From assembly GCF_900163655.1 (NCBI RefSeq), contig NZ_FWFG01000081.1, positions 41,359 to 105,358 of the forward strand: DNA of 64,000 nt. The letters are read 5' to 3'. Below, in pieces: positions 25,858-32,963 of this stretch (position 1 is its first letter; each line of letters opens with the position of its first letter). The position numbers and the translations under genes are program-made. Below the pieces are notes generated by a model. It saw only the letters and a list, made by a program, of their open reading frames with translations. It ran no database searches and was not told the DNA's origin. This DNA is from Brachybacterium nesterenkovii. Its GTDB lineage: Bacteria > Actinomycetota > Actinomycetes > Actinomycetales > Dermabacteraceae.

Positions 25858-25886
25858 AGCATACGGGTTTCGGTTGCCTCAGGCAA
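25858..25886 (-). promoter_or_regulatory. marR promoter with overlapping MarR operator
   Basis: On the minus strand TTGCCT (25881-25886) as -35, a 17-bp spacer and TATGCT (25858-25863) as -10 lie 6 nt before the marR ATG. The palindrome TTGCCTGAGGCAA (25874-25886) covers the -35 element and matches the TTGCCT-N-AGGCAA type of MarR operator, so autorepression is expected. Confidence 0.75.
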
Positions 25887-25973
25887 TCACTGTTGCGGAC
25901 TGACCGCCGCCTGCGCGGGATTGGCACCGTGCATGCGCGGCCGGAGACGCACTGCCATCATCGCCGATCGCGA

Positions 25974-25989
25974 CTTGACCCAGGACAAG
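25974..25989. promoter_or_regulatory. Crp/Fnr-like dyad upstream of the metal ATPase
   Basis: CTTGACCCAGGACAAG is a 16-bp imperfect palindrome of the TTGA-N6-ACAA type, 68 nt upstream of the ATPase start. A Crp/Fnr regulator gene lies at the other end of the cassette, which makes this a candidate binding site. Confidence 0.4.
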
Positions 25990-26057
25990 GCCGCCCGACC
26001 CCACCCCCTGGTGCACTGAACGCACTCGATCCGATCGGCCCTGGAAGGGGGACCCTC

Positions 26058-28022
26058 ATGCATGCGCGCACCAGAGCCCGCATCTCCGCCGTCAGCGGCA
26101 CGCTCCTCATCATCGCGCTGGGCGCCTGGGCTGCAGCGCGCACGACGGGCTCACCGACCTGGTCGGCGCTCCAGGACGGGGCGCTCGTCATCGCCGCGAT
26201 CATCGCCGGCGCCCCGATCGCCCGCTCGGCTCTCGCGGCGCTGCGCCATCGGGCCTTCTCGATCGATCTGCTCGTGACGATCGCCGTCTCGGGTGCGCTC
26301 ATCATCGGGGAGTTCGTCGAGGCGGGCGTGGTCGCCTTCCTGTTCGTGTTCGGATCGTGGCTCGAGGCCCGCACGCTCGAGCGCACCCGCGGTGCGATCC
26401 GCGACATGATCGATATGGAGCCGCGCACGGCCGAGGTGCTGCGCGACGGGGCCACGGTCACGGTGCCGGTCGACCAGGTGGGCGTGGGCGAGCATGTCGT
26501 CGTGCGCACAGGCTCGCAGATCCCGGTCGACGGCGATGTCGTCTCAGGCAGCGGGCACGTCGACGAGTCGGCGATCACCGGCGAGCCCGTCCCCGCCCGC
26601 AAGGACCTCGGCGACTCCGCGTTCTCCGGCACATCCCTCACGGACGGCTTCCTGACGGTCCGGGCGCAGCGGGTCGGCGCCGATACGACGTTCTCGCGGA
26701 TCATCGAGCTCGTCGAGGACGCCCAGGACTCCGCATCGAGCACCCAGCGCTTCCTGGACCGGTTCGCGGCCTGGTACACCCCGGCGATCATCGTGAGCGC
26801 GGTCATCGTCCTCCTCCTCACGCGCGATCTGCACTTCGCCCTGACGTTCCTCGTCATCGCCTGCCCGGGCGCCCTGGTGATCTCCACACCCGTCTCGATG
26901 GTCGCGGGCATCGGCAACGGCGCACGGCACGGGGTCCTGCTCAAGGGCGGCGATGCGGTCGAGCGGCTCGCCGCCGTGGACACCCTGGTCGTCGACAAGA
27001 CCGGAACGCTCACGCACGGCAGGCCCGAGCTGACCGTCGTCCGTGCGGTCGACGGCGACGACACCGGGATGCTCGCCCTCGCCGCCGGGCTCGAGCAGGC
27101 GTCCGAGCATCCGCTGGGGCGGGCCGTCGTCGAGGCGGCGACCGCTCGCGGGCTCGTGCTCGCCGAGCCCGCTGACGTGACGGTGCACGCGGGCTCGGGG
27201 ATCTCCGGTCTCGTGGACGGCGAGCGCGTGGCCGTCGGCTCCCCGCGCCTGCTCGCCGACCTCGGGGCCGGGCTGGAGCCGGCGCTCGCCGAGCAGGCCG
27301 CTGAGCTTGAGCGCGGCGGCGCCACGGTCTTCTTCGTCGCACGCGGGCCACGGGGCTCCGCCGCGGTCCTCGGGATGATCGCGGTGGCGGACACGGTCCG
27401 CCCGGAGGCCGCGTCCCTGCGCACGGTGCATCACCTCGGGATCGACCGTGTCGTCATGCTCACCGGGGACAACGCCCGCACCGCCGGCGCGGTCGGGGAG
27501 GCCCTCGGGATCGATGAGGTCCGCGCCGAGCTCCTCCCGGAGCAGAAGGTCGACGCGGTGCGGGAGCTGACTGCGACCGGACGCAGGGTCGCGATGATCG
27601 GCGACGGCATCAACGATGCGCCGGCCATCGCCTCGGCCCACGTCGGCATCGCGATGGGCACCGGCTCCGATGCGTCGATCGACGCGGCGGACGTCGTCCT
27701 CGTGGGCAGCCGCTTCGACCAACTGCTGCATGCGCGCCGACTGGCCCGTGCGACGGTGGCGAACGTCCGGCAGAACACCGCGATCGCCCTGGTCACGGTG
27801 ATCGGACTGCTCCTCGGGGTCCTCGGCGGGGCGGTCTTCATGTCGCTGGGCATGCTCATCCACGAGGGATCCGTGCTGCTCGTCGTCCTCAACGCGATGC
27901 GCCTCATCCGCTTCCGCACCGAGTCGGCGGACATGTCCACGAGCCGCCGGGGACCGGATGCCGCGGAGCACGGCGGGGAGCCCGCGGAGCTCCCCGTGAA
28001 GGAGGGCGCGATGACGACCTGA
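26058..28022 (+). CDS. Heavy-metal-translocating P1B-type ATPase with CPG motif
   Basis: Predicted 654-aa metal pump. It shows the P-type landmarks: TGEPVPA actuator loop, phosphorylation site DKTGTLTHG (Asp313), SEHPLG (His351) typical of metal-transporting P1B pumps, MLTGDNARTA and MIGDGINDAPA. Membrane helices flank these; there is no N-terminal HMA domain, which is instead the separate next gene. The membrane ion motif reads ACPGALVIS (Cys269-Pro-Gly), not the CPC of copper/zinc/cadmium pumps or the SPC of cobalt/iron pumps, so metal specificity is open. ATG at 26058 has AAGGGGG six nt upstream. It forms a cassette with the chaperone and a convergent Crp/Fnr regulator. Confidence 0.92.
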   Translation: MHARTRARISAVSGTLLIIALGAWAAARTTGSPTWSALQDGALVIAAIIAGAPIARSALAALRHRAFSIDLLVTIAVSGALIIGEFVEAGVVAFLFVFGSWLEARTLERTRGAIRDMIDMEPRTAEVLRDGATVTVPVDQVGVGEHVVVRTGSQIPVDGDVVSGSGHVDESAITGEPVPARKDLGDSAFSGTSLTDGFLTVRAQRVGADTTFSRIIELVEDAQDSASSTQRFLDRFAAWYTPAIIVSAVIVLLLTRDLHFALTFLVIACPGALVISTPVSMVAGIGNGARHGVLLKGGDAVERLAAVDTLVVDKTGTLTHGRPELTVVRAVDGDDTGMLALAAGLEQASEHPLGRAVVEAATARGLVLAEPADVTVHAGSGISGLVDGERVAVGSPRLLADLGAGLEPALAEQAAELERGGATVFFVARGPRGSAAVLGMIAVADTVRPEAASLRTVHHLGIDRVVMLTGDNARTAGAVGEALGIDEVRAELLPEQKVDAVRELTATGRRVAMIGDGINDAPAIASAHVGIAMGTGSDASIDAADVVLVGSRFDQLLHARRLARATVANVRQNTAIALVTVIGLLLGVLGGAVFMSLGMLIHEGSVLLVVLNAMRLIRFRTESADMSTSRRGPDAAEHGGEPAELPVKEGAMTT

Positions 28023-28079
28023 TCCACGACCCCGCGCGCAACCGGCCGCCACCGATCCGAGAATCGAGAGGAACGCACC

Positions 28080-28301
28080 ATGACCATCACGACCACCACC
28101 TTCCGCACCGAGCCCTTCTCCTGCCCGTCCTGCATCTCCAAGATCGAGTCGGCCGTCGGCCGCATGGAGGGGGTGCACAGCGTCGATGTCGGCTTCAACT
28201 CATCACGCGTGAAGGTCGCCCACGACACGGAGACCGTCGCGGCCGACACCCTCGCCCGCACCATCACGGATCTGGGCTACGCGGTCAGGTCCTTCGCCTG
28301 A
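28080..28301 (+). CDS. Heavy-metal-associated (HMA) domain metallochaperone
   Basis: Predicted 73-aa protein with one ferredoxin-like HMA domain: FSCPSCISKIESAVGRMEGV carries the metal-binding CxxC pair (Cys15, Cys18), and ITDLGYAV ends the fold. The usual motif is MxCxxC; here Met is replaced (PFSCPSC). The protein probably hands metal to, or senses metal for, the adjacent P1B ATPase, which lacks its own HMA domain. AGAGGA lies 7 nt upstream of the ATG, and only 57 bp separate the genes, so they form one operon closed by the hairpin that follows. Confidence 0.9.
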   Translation: MTITTTTFRTEPFSCPSCISKIESAVGRMEGVHSVDVGFNSSRVKVAHDTETVAADTLARTITDLGYAVRSFA

Positions 28302-28309
28302 GCGGCGTG

Positions 28310-28341
28310 GACGGGCGCCCCGGGAGACCGGGGCGCCCGTC
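28310..28341. terminator. Bidirectional hairpin between the HMA and Crp/Fnr genes
   Basis: 14-bp perfect inverted repeat (28310-28323 and 28328-28341) with a 4-nt loop. It overlaps the stop codon of the convergent Crp/Fnr gene by two bases. Confidence 0.75.
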
Positions 28342-28999
28342 ATTGCACAGCGGCGAGTGCGTCGGCGGCGCGCACCCGGATCACGCCTCCGGGCCGCTGC
28401 TCTATGAGCCGCTCGTCCTCGAGGCGGCGAAGTCGCCGCGACAGGGTCTCCGGCGTGGTGCCCAGGAACGAGGCGAGGTCCCTCTTGGTCATCGGGAGGA
28501 CGATCGTGTCGGAGCCGGCGCTGGCCGCGAGCGCGGCCAGGTACTGGCCCAGCCGCGACATCACCGACTGCCCGGTGATCGCGGCGAGCTGCTCCTCGGC
28601 CGCGGTGAGACGCTCCGACACCTCGACGAGCATGCCCAGGGCGACGCCGGGCTGCTCGCGGAGCACGGCGGCGAGATCCGCGGCGGTCAGCTGGCAGACG
28701 GTCACCGCCGACATCGCCGTCGTCGTGTGAGCCTCCCGGCGGCCGGTGAGGACCGCTCCCTGCCCCGTGAAATCGCCCGGGGCGAGGATGCGCAGCAGCT
28801 GCTCCACCCCGGTGTCGGACGCACGAGACTGCCGCATCCGCCCGCTGTGCACGACGCGCAGCGCCGGGGCATCCCCCGGCAGGGCGATGACCTCCCCCGC
28901 CGCGAAGGCCCGATGCACGAGGCGCTCTGCGATCGCCTCCTGAGCAGACGGTTCCAGCCCGCTGAAGATCGGGACGGAGGCGACGCAGCTGGGGGCCAT
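28340..28999 (-). CDS. Crp/Fnr family transcriptional regulator
   Basis: Predicted 219-aa protein: an N-terminal cyclic-nucleotide-type beta barrel (FAAGEVIALPGDAPALRVVHSGRMR, LAPGDFTGQGAVLTG), a long dimer helix, and a C-terminal winged helix with LPMTKRDLASFLGTTPETLSRRLRRLEDE, where E-x-x-S-R matches Fnr-type recognition (TTGA half sites). The N-terminus has one Cys (MAPSC), and the four-cysteine Fe-S cluster of true Fnr is missing. The gene closes the metal-ATPase cassette on the opposite strand, so it may control those genes through the TTGACC/GGACAA dyad at 25974. ATG at 28999 follows TAGTGT by 7 nt (29007-29012), implying a leaderless mRNA. Confidence 0.9.
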   Translation of the reverse strand: MAPSCVASVPIFSGLEPSAQEAIAERLVHRAFAAGEVIALPGDAPALRVVHSGRMRQSRASDTGVEQLLRILAPGDFTGQGAVLTGRREAHTTTAMSAVTVCQLTAADLAAVLREQPGVALGMLVEVSERLTAAEEQLAAITGQSVMSRLGQYLAALAASAGSDTIVLPMTKRDLASFLGTTPETLSRRLRRLEDERLIEQRPGGVIRVRAADALAAVQ

Positions 29000-29170
29000 G
29001 CGACTGACACTACCCGGCTCGGCAGCACGTTCCACGGCACTGCTTCGCTGCGCCTGCGCAGCCGCTGACGGCGGCGAGCGACACCTCCGCGTCCCTGCTC
29101 CCGCCCCTGGCGTCCCCCGCCGGGCGGCTCCTCCTGCATGCCCGGCTCCGCATCGACCACGGAGCAAGCA

Positions 29171-30079
29171 GTGCCCACCTACCGTCACGGCCGTCATGAG
29201 CACGGCCAGAACTTCCTGACCGATCCTGCACCCATCGCCGCGATCACCCGCCTCGTGGCCGCGTCGACCGGCCCCATCCTCGAGATCGGCCCCGGCGACG
29301 GCGCCCTCACCGTCCCGCTGAGCCGACTGGGCAGACCGCTCACGGCCGTGGAGATCGATCCGCGCCTCGCAGAAGGCCTGGCCCGGCGACTCCCACCGCA
29401 CGTGCACGTCCTCACCGGGGACTTCCTCTCCCACCGTCTGCCGGACTCGCCGCACGTGCTGGTCGGCAATCTCCCCTTCCACCGGACCACGGCGATGCTG
29501 CGGAAGATCCTGCACTCGCCGGGGTGGACGGAGGCGACGCTGCTGGTGCAGTGGGAGGTCGCGCGGCGCCGGGCCGGCGTGGGCGGGACGACGATGATGA
29601 CCGCCCAGTGGGCGCCCTGGTTCGAGTTCGCGCTGGACCGCCGCGTCCCCACGCGCGCCTTCGCCCCGAGCCCCGGTGTCGACGGCGGGATCCTCACGAT
29701 CCGCCGCTGCACGGACCCGCTCCTGCCGGAGGTGCAGCGCGCCCGGTTCCAGGCGCTGGTCCATCGCGTCTACACGGGGCCGGGGCGCGGGCTCGGGCAG
29801 GTCCTCGCCCGCAGCACCTCTCTGGGCACGCCCGAGGCGGCCCGCACCTGGCTGCGTCGCCACGGCATCACGCCGTCGGCCCTTCCCAGGAGCCTGTCGA
29901 CCGGCGCCTGGGTGGATCTGTTCAAGACGACGGGGTCCTCCCCGCCCCGTCGGCAGGGCCGAGGTGCCTCGGGCAGCCAAGGTCGATCGCTCGGTCGCGG
30001 TCGATCAGGCGCTCAGGGCAGTACGCACCCTCAGGGCCATACACGCGCTCAGGGCCCTTCGCCCCGGCGCTCGCGATGA
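29171..30079 (+). CDS. erm: Erm-type 23S rRNA (adenine-N6) methyltransferase
   Basis: Predicted 302-aa KsgA/Erm-family enzyme. HGQNFLTDPAPI and ILEIGPGDGALT form the SAM-binding start, AVEIDPRL the acidic loop, and NLPFHRTTAMLR the target-adenine motif in the NLPF form typical of Erm rather than the NLPY of KsgA. Erm dimethylates A2058 and gives resistance to macrolides, lincosamides and streptogramin B. The C-terminus carries about 45 Arg/Gly/Ser/Gln-rich low-complexity residues, as some actinobacterial Erm proteins have. GTG at 29171 is chosen for GGAG six nt upstream; an in-frame ATG 11 codons earlier lacks a ribosome site. No clear leader peptide or attenuator was seen. Confidence 0.87.
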   Translation: MPTYRHGRHEHGQNFLTDPAPIAAITRLVAASTGPILEIGPGDGALTVPLSRLGRPLTAVEIDPRLAEGLARRLPPHVHVLTGDFLSHRLPDSPHVLVGNLPFHRTTAMLRKILHSPGWTEATLLVQWEVARRRAGVGGTTMMTAQWAPWFEFALDRRVPTRAFAPSPGVDGGILTIRRCTDPLLPEVQRARFQALVHRVYTGPGRGLGQVLARSTSLGTPEAARTWLRRHGITPSALPRSLSTGAWVDLFKTTGSSPPRRQGRGASGSQGRSLGRGRSGAQGSTHPQGHTRAQGPSPRRSR

Positions 30080-30356
30080 GCGCGGCACCCTCGCCGCGGG
30101 CGGGTCACCGTCGTAGGGTCACGGTCGGGCGCTCGGGCGACGACGCCGCACGCCGCGCCGCGCCGCACGACGCTTCACCGCGGTGATGGGCATGACGCCC
30201 TCGGAATCCCGACGGCGCCGAGAATCAGCGCCACCGGCTCCGTGATGCGTCGACGTCTCCCTGGCGCTCAGCCTCTCGAGCAGATGCCTGCGGGCTCTTG
30301 GTCGAGACTCACCCCGTCATGCCCTCCTGAGGCGATGTGCTCCAGAAAGCCGCAGG

Positions 30357-30417
30357 AAAGGAGGTGCGGGATATGCCCCTCCTTCGCGGGGACCGCCGAA
30401 GCCCCTCAGATCAATGA
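30357..30417 (+). other. Orphan perfect ribosome binding site with a 14-codon ORF
   Basis: AAAGGAGGT at 30357-30365 is a near-perfect anti-16S match, 7 nt ahead of ATG 30373. The frame ends after MPLLRGDRRSPSDQ at TGA 30415-30417. It could be a leader peptide or the start of a decayed gene; nothing homologous follows on the plus strand. The rest of 30080-30424 holds no gene I can support. Confidence 0.35.
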
Positions 30418-30424
30418 TTCGCGC

Positions 30425-31176
30425 TCACCCCTGGAACCCCTCGATGACCGGCATGGACGGCTCCTTCAACGGGGTGCGGCAGTGCAGGGTGAGGTCCGGC
30501 ACGCACCCGATGTTGCTGCGTGAGATCTGCACGCCTCGGCGGATCTCGACGACACCGTCCGCGGGGCCCGGTTCACGTGCGGGGATCGATTCTCGCCGCA
30601 TGTCCCGATCGGGGAAGGGCCCTGCGACTGGGGTATCCCCCACGATGACCTCCGTGCCGGGCCCTCGGACATACACGGTGCCGTCGCCCGTGCCCACCTC
30701 GGCGACCTTGCCCGCGGCTCAACGTCGCCTGCGCCCTCCGTGCGATGCCAGTGGTCTGGACCGTCATCTGCCTCGATCAGGATGTCGGTCCCCTCGAGAA
30801 CGGTGAGGACCTCATCGAGACGGGCGGACGGATGATCCCATGCCATGGCGTAGGTGGTGGTGACGGACAGCTCGCAGTGCTGGATCGCCGGGATCAGGAG
30901 GCCGGGTTCGACGCCGCTGCACGACACGTACCAGGTCTGTTCGAGCGGTTCGCCGAGCACGGGCTCGAGAGCATCTCTGCGAGCAGTCTCCTCGGTCTCG
31001 ACGTCGTCGATATGCGCCTCGTAGCCAGCCTCGTCATCGGCGCGAGCGCGAGCCGCCGGGCCGCTGACGCCACCACGGGCATAGAGGAGGCCGCCGGCGA
31101 CCACGACCATGGCCAGCAGACCCATCAGGCAGGCGACGATGATCAGCGTCCGGCCCGTTCGCCTTCTCGCCGTCAT
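30425..31176 (-). pseudogene. Frameshifted signal-anchored protein of unknown function
   Basis: The reading starts at ATG 31176 (GGAGGT nine nt upstream) with MTARRRTGRTLIIVACLMGL, a signal anchor, then an extracytoplasmic region (EAHIDDVETEETARRDALEP, TWYVSCSGVEPG). Protein-like sequence stops making sense near 30720 and continues in the next frame (GKVAEVGTGDGTVYVRGPG to MPVIEGFQG, stop 30425). The downstream frame is closed by a TGA right at the junction, so one base was gained or lost around 30710-30725. The two halves look like one domain of about 250 residues. I do not recognise the family. It could be a true pseudogene or a sequencing error. Confidence 0.6.
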
Positions 31177-31643
31177 GGCTGAGCCACCTCCACGCTGTGC
31201 GTCAGCACCGACGGTCCGCCCTTCACCGCTCGTGCCCGCATGCCGACCCCCGACCCCGTCGCGCCGCTCCGGTCCCCTCAGCTGGGCCCCTGGGCCCGCC
31301 CGAGGGCCCTGTCCGATCATCCTCCCTGCTCAGAACTTCGCCTGCAAGGGAAGCACCTCGCCTGCAAGGGAAGCGCTGCACCCAGCGCGGGGCCTCGATT
31401 CGGGCGACCAGCAGGTTCTCGGGCTCGTGATGGAGAGGTCGTCCAGGACGTCATCCGCCGATGAAGGCCGACTCCGAGCAGGGACCGTGCCCAGGGGGCC
31501 GGCTGAGAATTCGGTGCGGTCCACTCAGTCCTGGTGGATCAGGTGACGTCTCGCCGTCGTCGTTCATCGGCGTGTGGGGACGACGTCTCCAGCCTCCGCA
31601 TCCAGTGACGTCGAACGTCCGGAGCCGGTCATGCCCGCGACAG
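31177..31643. other. Non-coding stretch between the frameshifted gene and tRNA-Ala
   Basis: 467 bp with no supported gene on either strand. It contains a 17-bp direct repeat with 20-bp period (31338-31354 and 31358-31374) and a few ACGTC-rich words. Position next to a tRNA 3' end suggests a decayed insertion. Confidence 0.45.
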
Positions 31644-31679
31644 CAAGAGGCCCGCCGGATCTCTCCGGCGGGCCTCTTG
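31644..31679 (-). terminator. Terminator of tRNA-Ala
   Basis: Perfect 16-bp inverted repeat (31644-31659 and 31664-31679) with a TCTC loop, starting 28 nt past the 3' end of the minus-strand tRNA gene. Confidence 0.75.
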
Positions 31680-31707
31680 ACGAGTCACTGTCTCACGGTT
31701 TCTCGAG

Positions 31708-31780
31708 TGGAGCTAAGGGGATTCGAACCCCTGACCTCTTCCATGCCATGGAAGCGCGCTACCAACTGCGCCATAGCCCC
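31708..31780 (-). tRNA. tRNA-Ala (anticodon GGC)
   Basis: A full cloverleaf can be folded on the minus strand: acceptor GGGGCTA with TAGCTCC including the G3-U70 pair that defines alanine tRNAs, D arm GCGCAGTTGGTAGCGC, anticodon arm CTTCCATGGCATGGAAG with GGC in the loop, and T arm with GGTTCGAATCC. The discriminator is A73 and CCA is not encoded. It reads GCC/GCU alanine codons. It lies upstream of a terminator and downstream of the rsfS-phosphoglycerate mutase genes on the same strand. Confidence 0.95.
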
Positions 31781-31875
31781 GTGGGCGTCTCCAGCGCGAG
31801 GCTCGGACCGGTGTGTACCTGCTCTTCCGATGTCTCCTCGCGTGGCGACCTGGTAACTCTACAACGACCCCGCCG

Positions 31876-32565
31876 TCATGCGAAATCCGGGGCGAGGTTG
31901 TGTGACACCAACCTCATCAGGCGCCCCTCGGGGTCCGCGAGCAGCGGATCGAGCACGGAGCGGTGGCAGTTCTCGAGCCCGGAGATGCCGCGGAAGGCAT
32001 CGGGGTCCAGGCCCAGCAGGTCGCTGATCCCGAGCGTGATCGCGGCCCCGTGGGCGACGATCAGGACGGTCTGACCGGGGTGCGCGGCCATCACGCGGCG
32101 CGCGGCGGCGCCCACGCGCAGCGATGCCTCGGCGCGGGACTCCATGCCGATGCCGACGACGTTGTGCCGCGCCCGCCAGGCCTCGAACTGCTCGGGCCAC
32201 TGCGCCCGGATCTCCTCGCCCGTGAGCCCTTCCCAGGAGCCGAATCCCCGCTCGACGAAACCCTCGTCGAGCGCCACCTCCCGGCCGATGGCCTCCCCCA
32301 CGGCGCGCGCGGTCTCGGCGGCGCGCTGCAGCGGGGAGGCGACGATCACGTCGGGGACCGCCGCGCTCGCGGCGATCGAGCGGGCCAGGGCGAGCGCCTG
32401 CTCGCGCCCCGCCGCGTTCAGCGGGATGTCGATGCGGCCCTGCATGCGCCCGGCCGCGTTGTAGTCGGTCTGCCCGTGACGGGCGAGGATCAGCCGACCG
32501 CTGCCCTGCGGACGGGCCGCCGGGTGCAGGGAGGCCGACGCCCCGGGCTCGGCGGGCGCGCTCAC
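31876..32565 (-). CDS. Histidine phosphatase superfamily protein (phosphoglycerate mutase-like)
   Basis: Predicted 229-aa protein with the RHG phosphohistidine motif LILARHGQTDYN, second-half SPLQRAAETA, substrate Glu region ERGFGSWEGLTGEEI and the catalytic His in LIVAHGAAI. It is a cofactor-dependent phosphatase/mutase; in this conserved actinobacterial position after rsfS such proteins are often annotated as phosphoglycerate mutase or glucosyl-3-phosphoglycerate phosphatase, and the true substrate cannot be read from sequence. GTG at 32565 overlaps the rsfS TGA by GTGA, so the two are translationally coupled. It is the last protein gene of the rplU-nadD-rsfS block. Confidence 0.9.
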   Translation of the reverse strand: MSAPAEPGASASLHPAARPQGSGRLILARHGQTDYNAAGRMQGRIDIPLNAAGREQALALARSIAASAAVPDVIVASPLQRAAETARAVGEAIGREVALDEGFVERGFGSWEGLTGEEIRAQWPEQFEAWRARHNVVGIGMESRAEASLRVGAAARRVMAAHPGQTVLIVAHGAAITLGISDLLGLDPDAFRGISGLENCHRSVLDPLLADPEGRLMRLVSHNLAPDFA

Positions 32566-32963
32566 GCGGACGCGCCGGCGTCGCCCTCTGCCGGGCGGCC
32601 GTCGTCGAGGCCCAGGTCGATCACCGGTGCATCGCGCCACAGGCGCTCGAGGGCGTAGAACGCGCGGTCCTCGGCGTGCTGGACGTGGATGACGATGTCG
32701 GAGTAGTCCAGAAGCACCCAGCGGGCGTCCCGCTCGCCCTCGCGGCGCACCGGCTTGCGGCGCAGCTTCTCGAGCATGTCCTTCTCGATGCCGTCGACGA
32801 TGCCCGCGACCTGGCGCTCACTGGTGCCGGAGCACACCAGGAAGATATCGGTGATGACCAGCTGCTCGGACACGTCCAGGGCGATCACATCGCCCGCGAG
32901 CTTGTCGGCGGCGGCCTGACCGGCGACGCGGGCCAGCTCGATGGATTCTTCGGGGGCGCTCAC
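32562..32963 (-). CDS. rsfS: Ribosomal silencing factor RsfS
   Basis: Predicted 133-aa RsfS (Iojap family), which binds ribosomal protein L14 and blocks 30S-50S joining when nutrients are scarce. Evidence is the conserved core DVIALDVSEQLVITDIFLVCSGTSERQVAGI and GERDARWVLLDYSDIVIHVQ followed by RAFYALERLW. GTG at 32963 overlaps the stop of the acidic membrane protein gene by GTGA, and its own stop overlaps the phosphatase start in the same way. Its place after nadD is conserved across actinobacteria. Confidence 0.96.
   Translation of the reverse strand: MSAPEESIELARVAGQAAADKLAGDVIALDVSEQLVITDIFLVCSGTSERQVAGIVDGIEKDMLEKLRRKPVRREGERDARWVLLDYSDIVIHVQHAEDRAFYALERLWRDAPVIDLGLDDGRPAEGDAGASA

Noticed and set aside
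29000..29170. Possible macrolide-dependent attenuator or leader peptide ahead of erm
   Set aside because: No short ORF with a ribosome site and no clear alternative stems; the in-frame ATG at 29138 simply extends the erm frame.
31109..31860. Several plus-strand frames of 70-165 codons around the tRNA
   Set aside because: They run through the tRNA gene and its terminator and have no ribosome sites or recognisable sequence.
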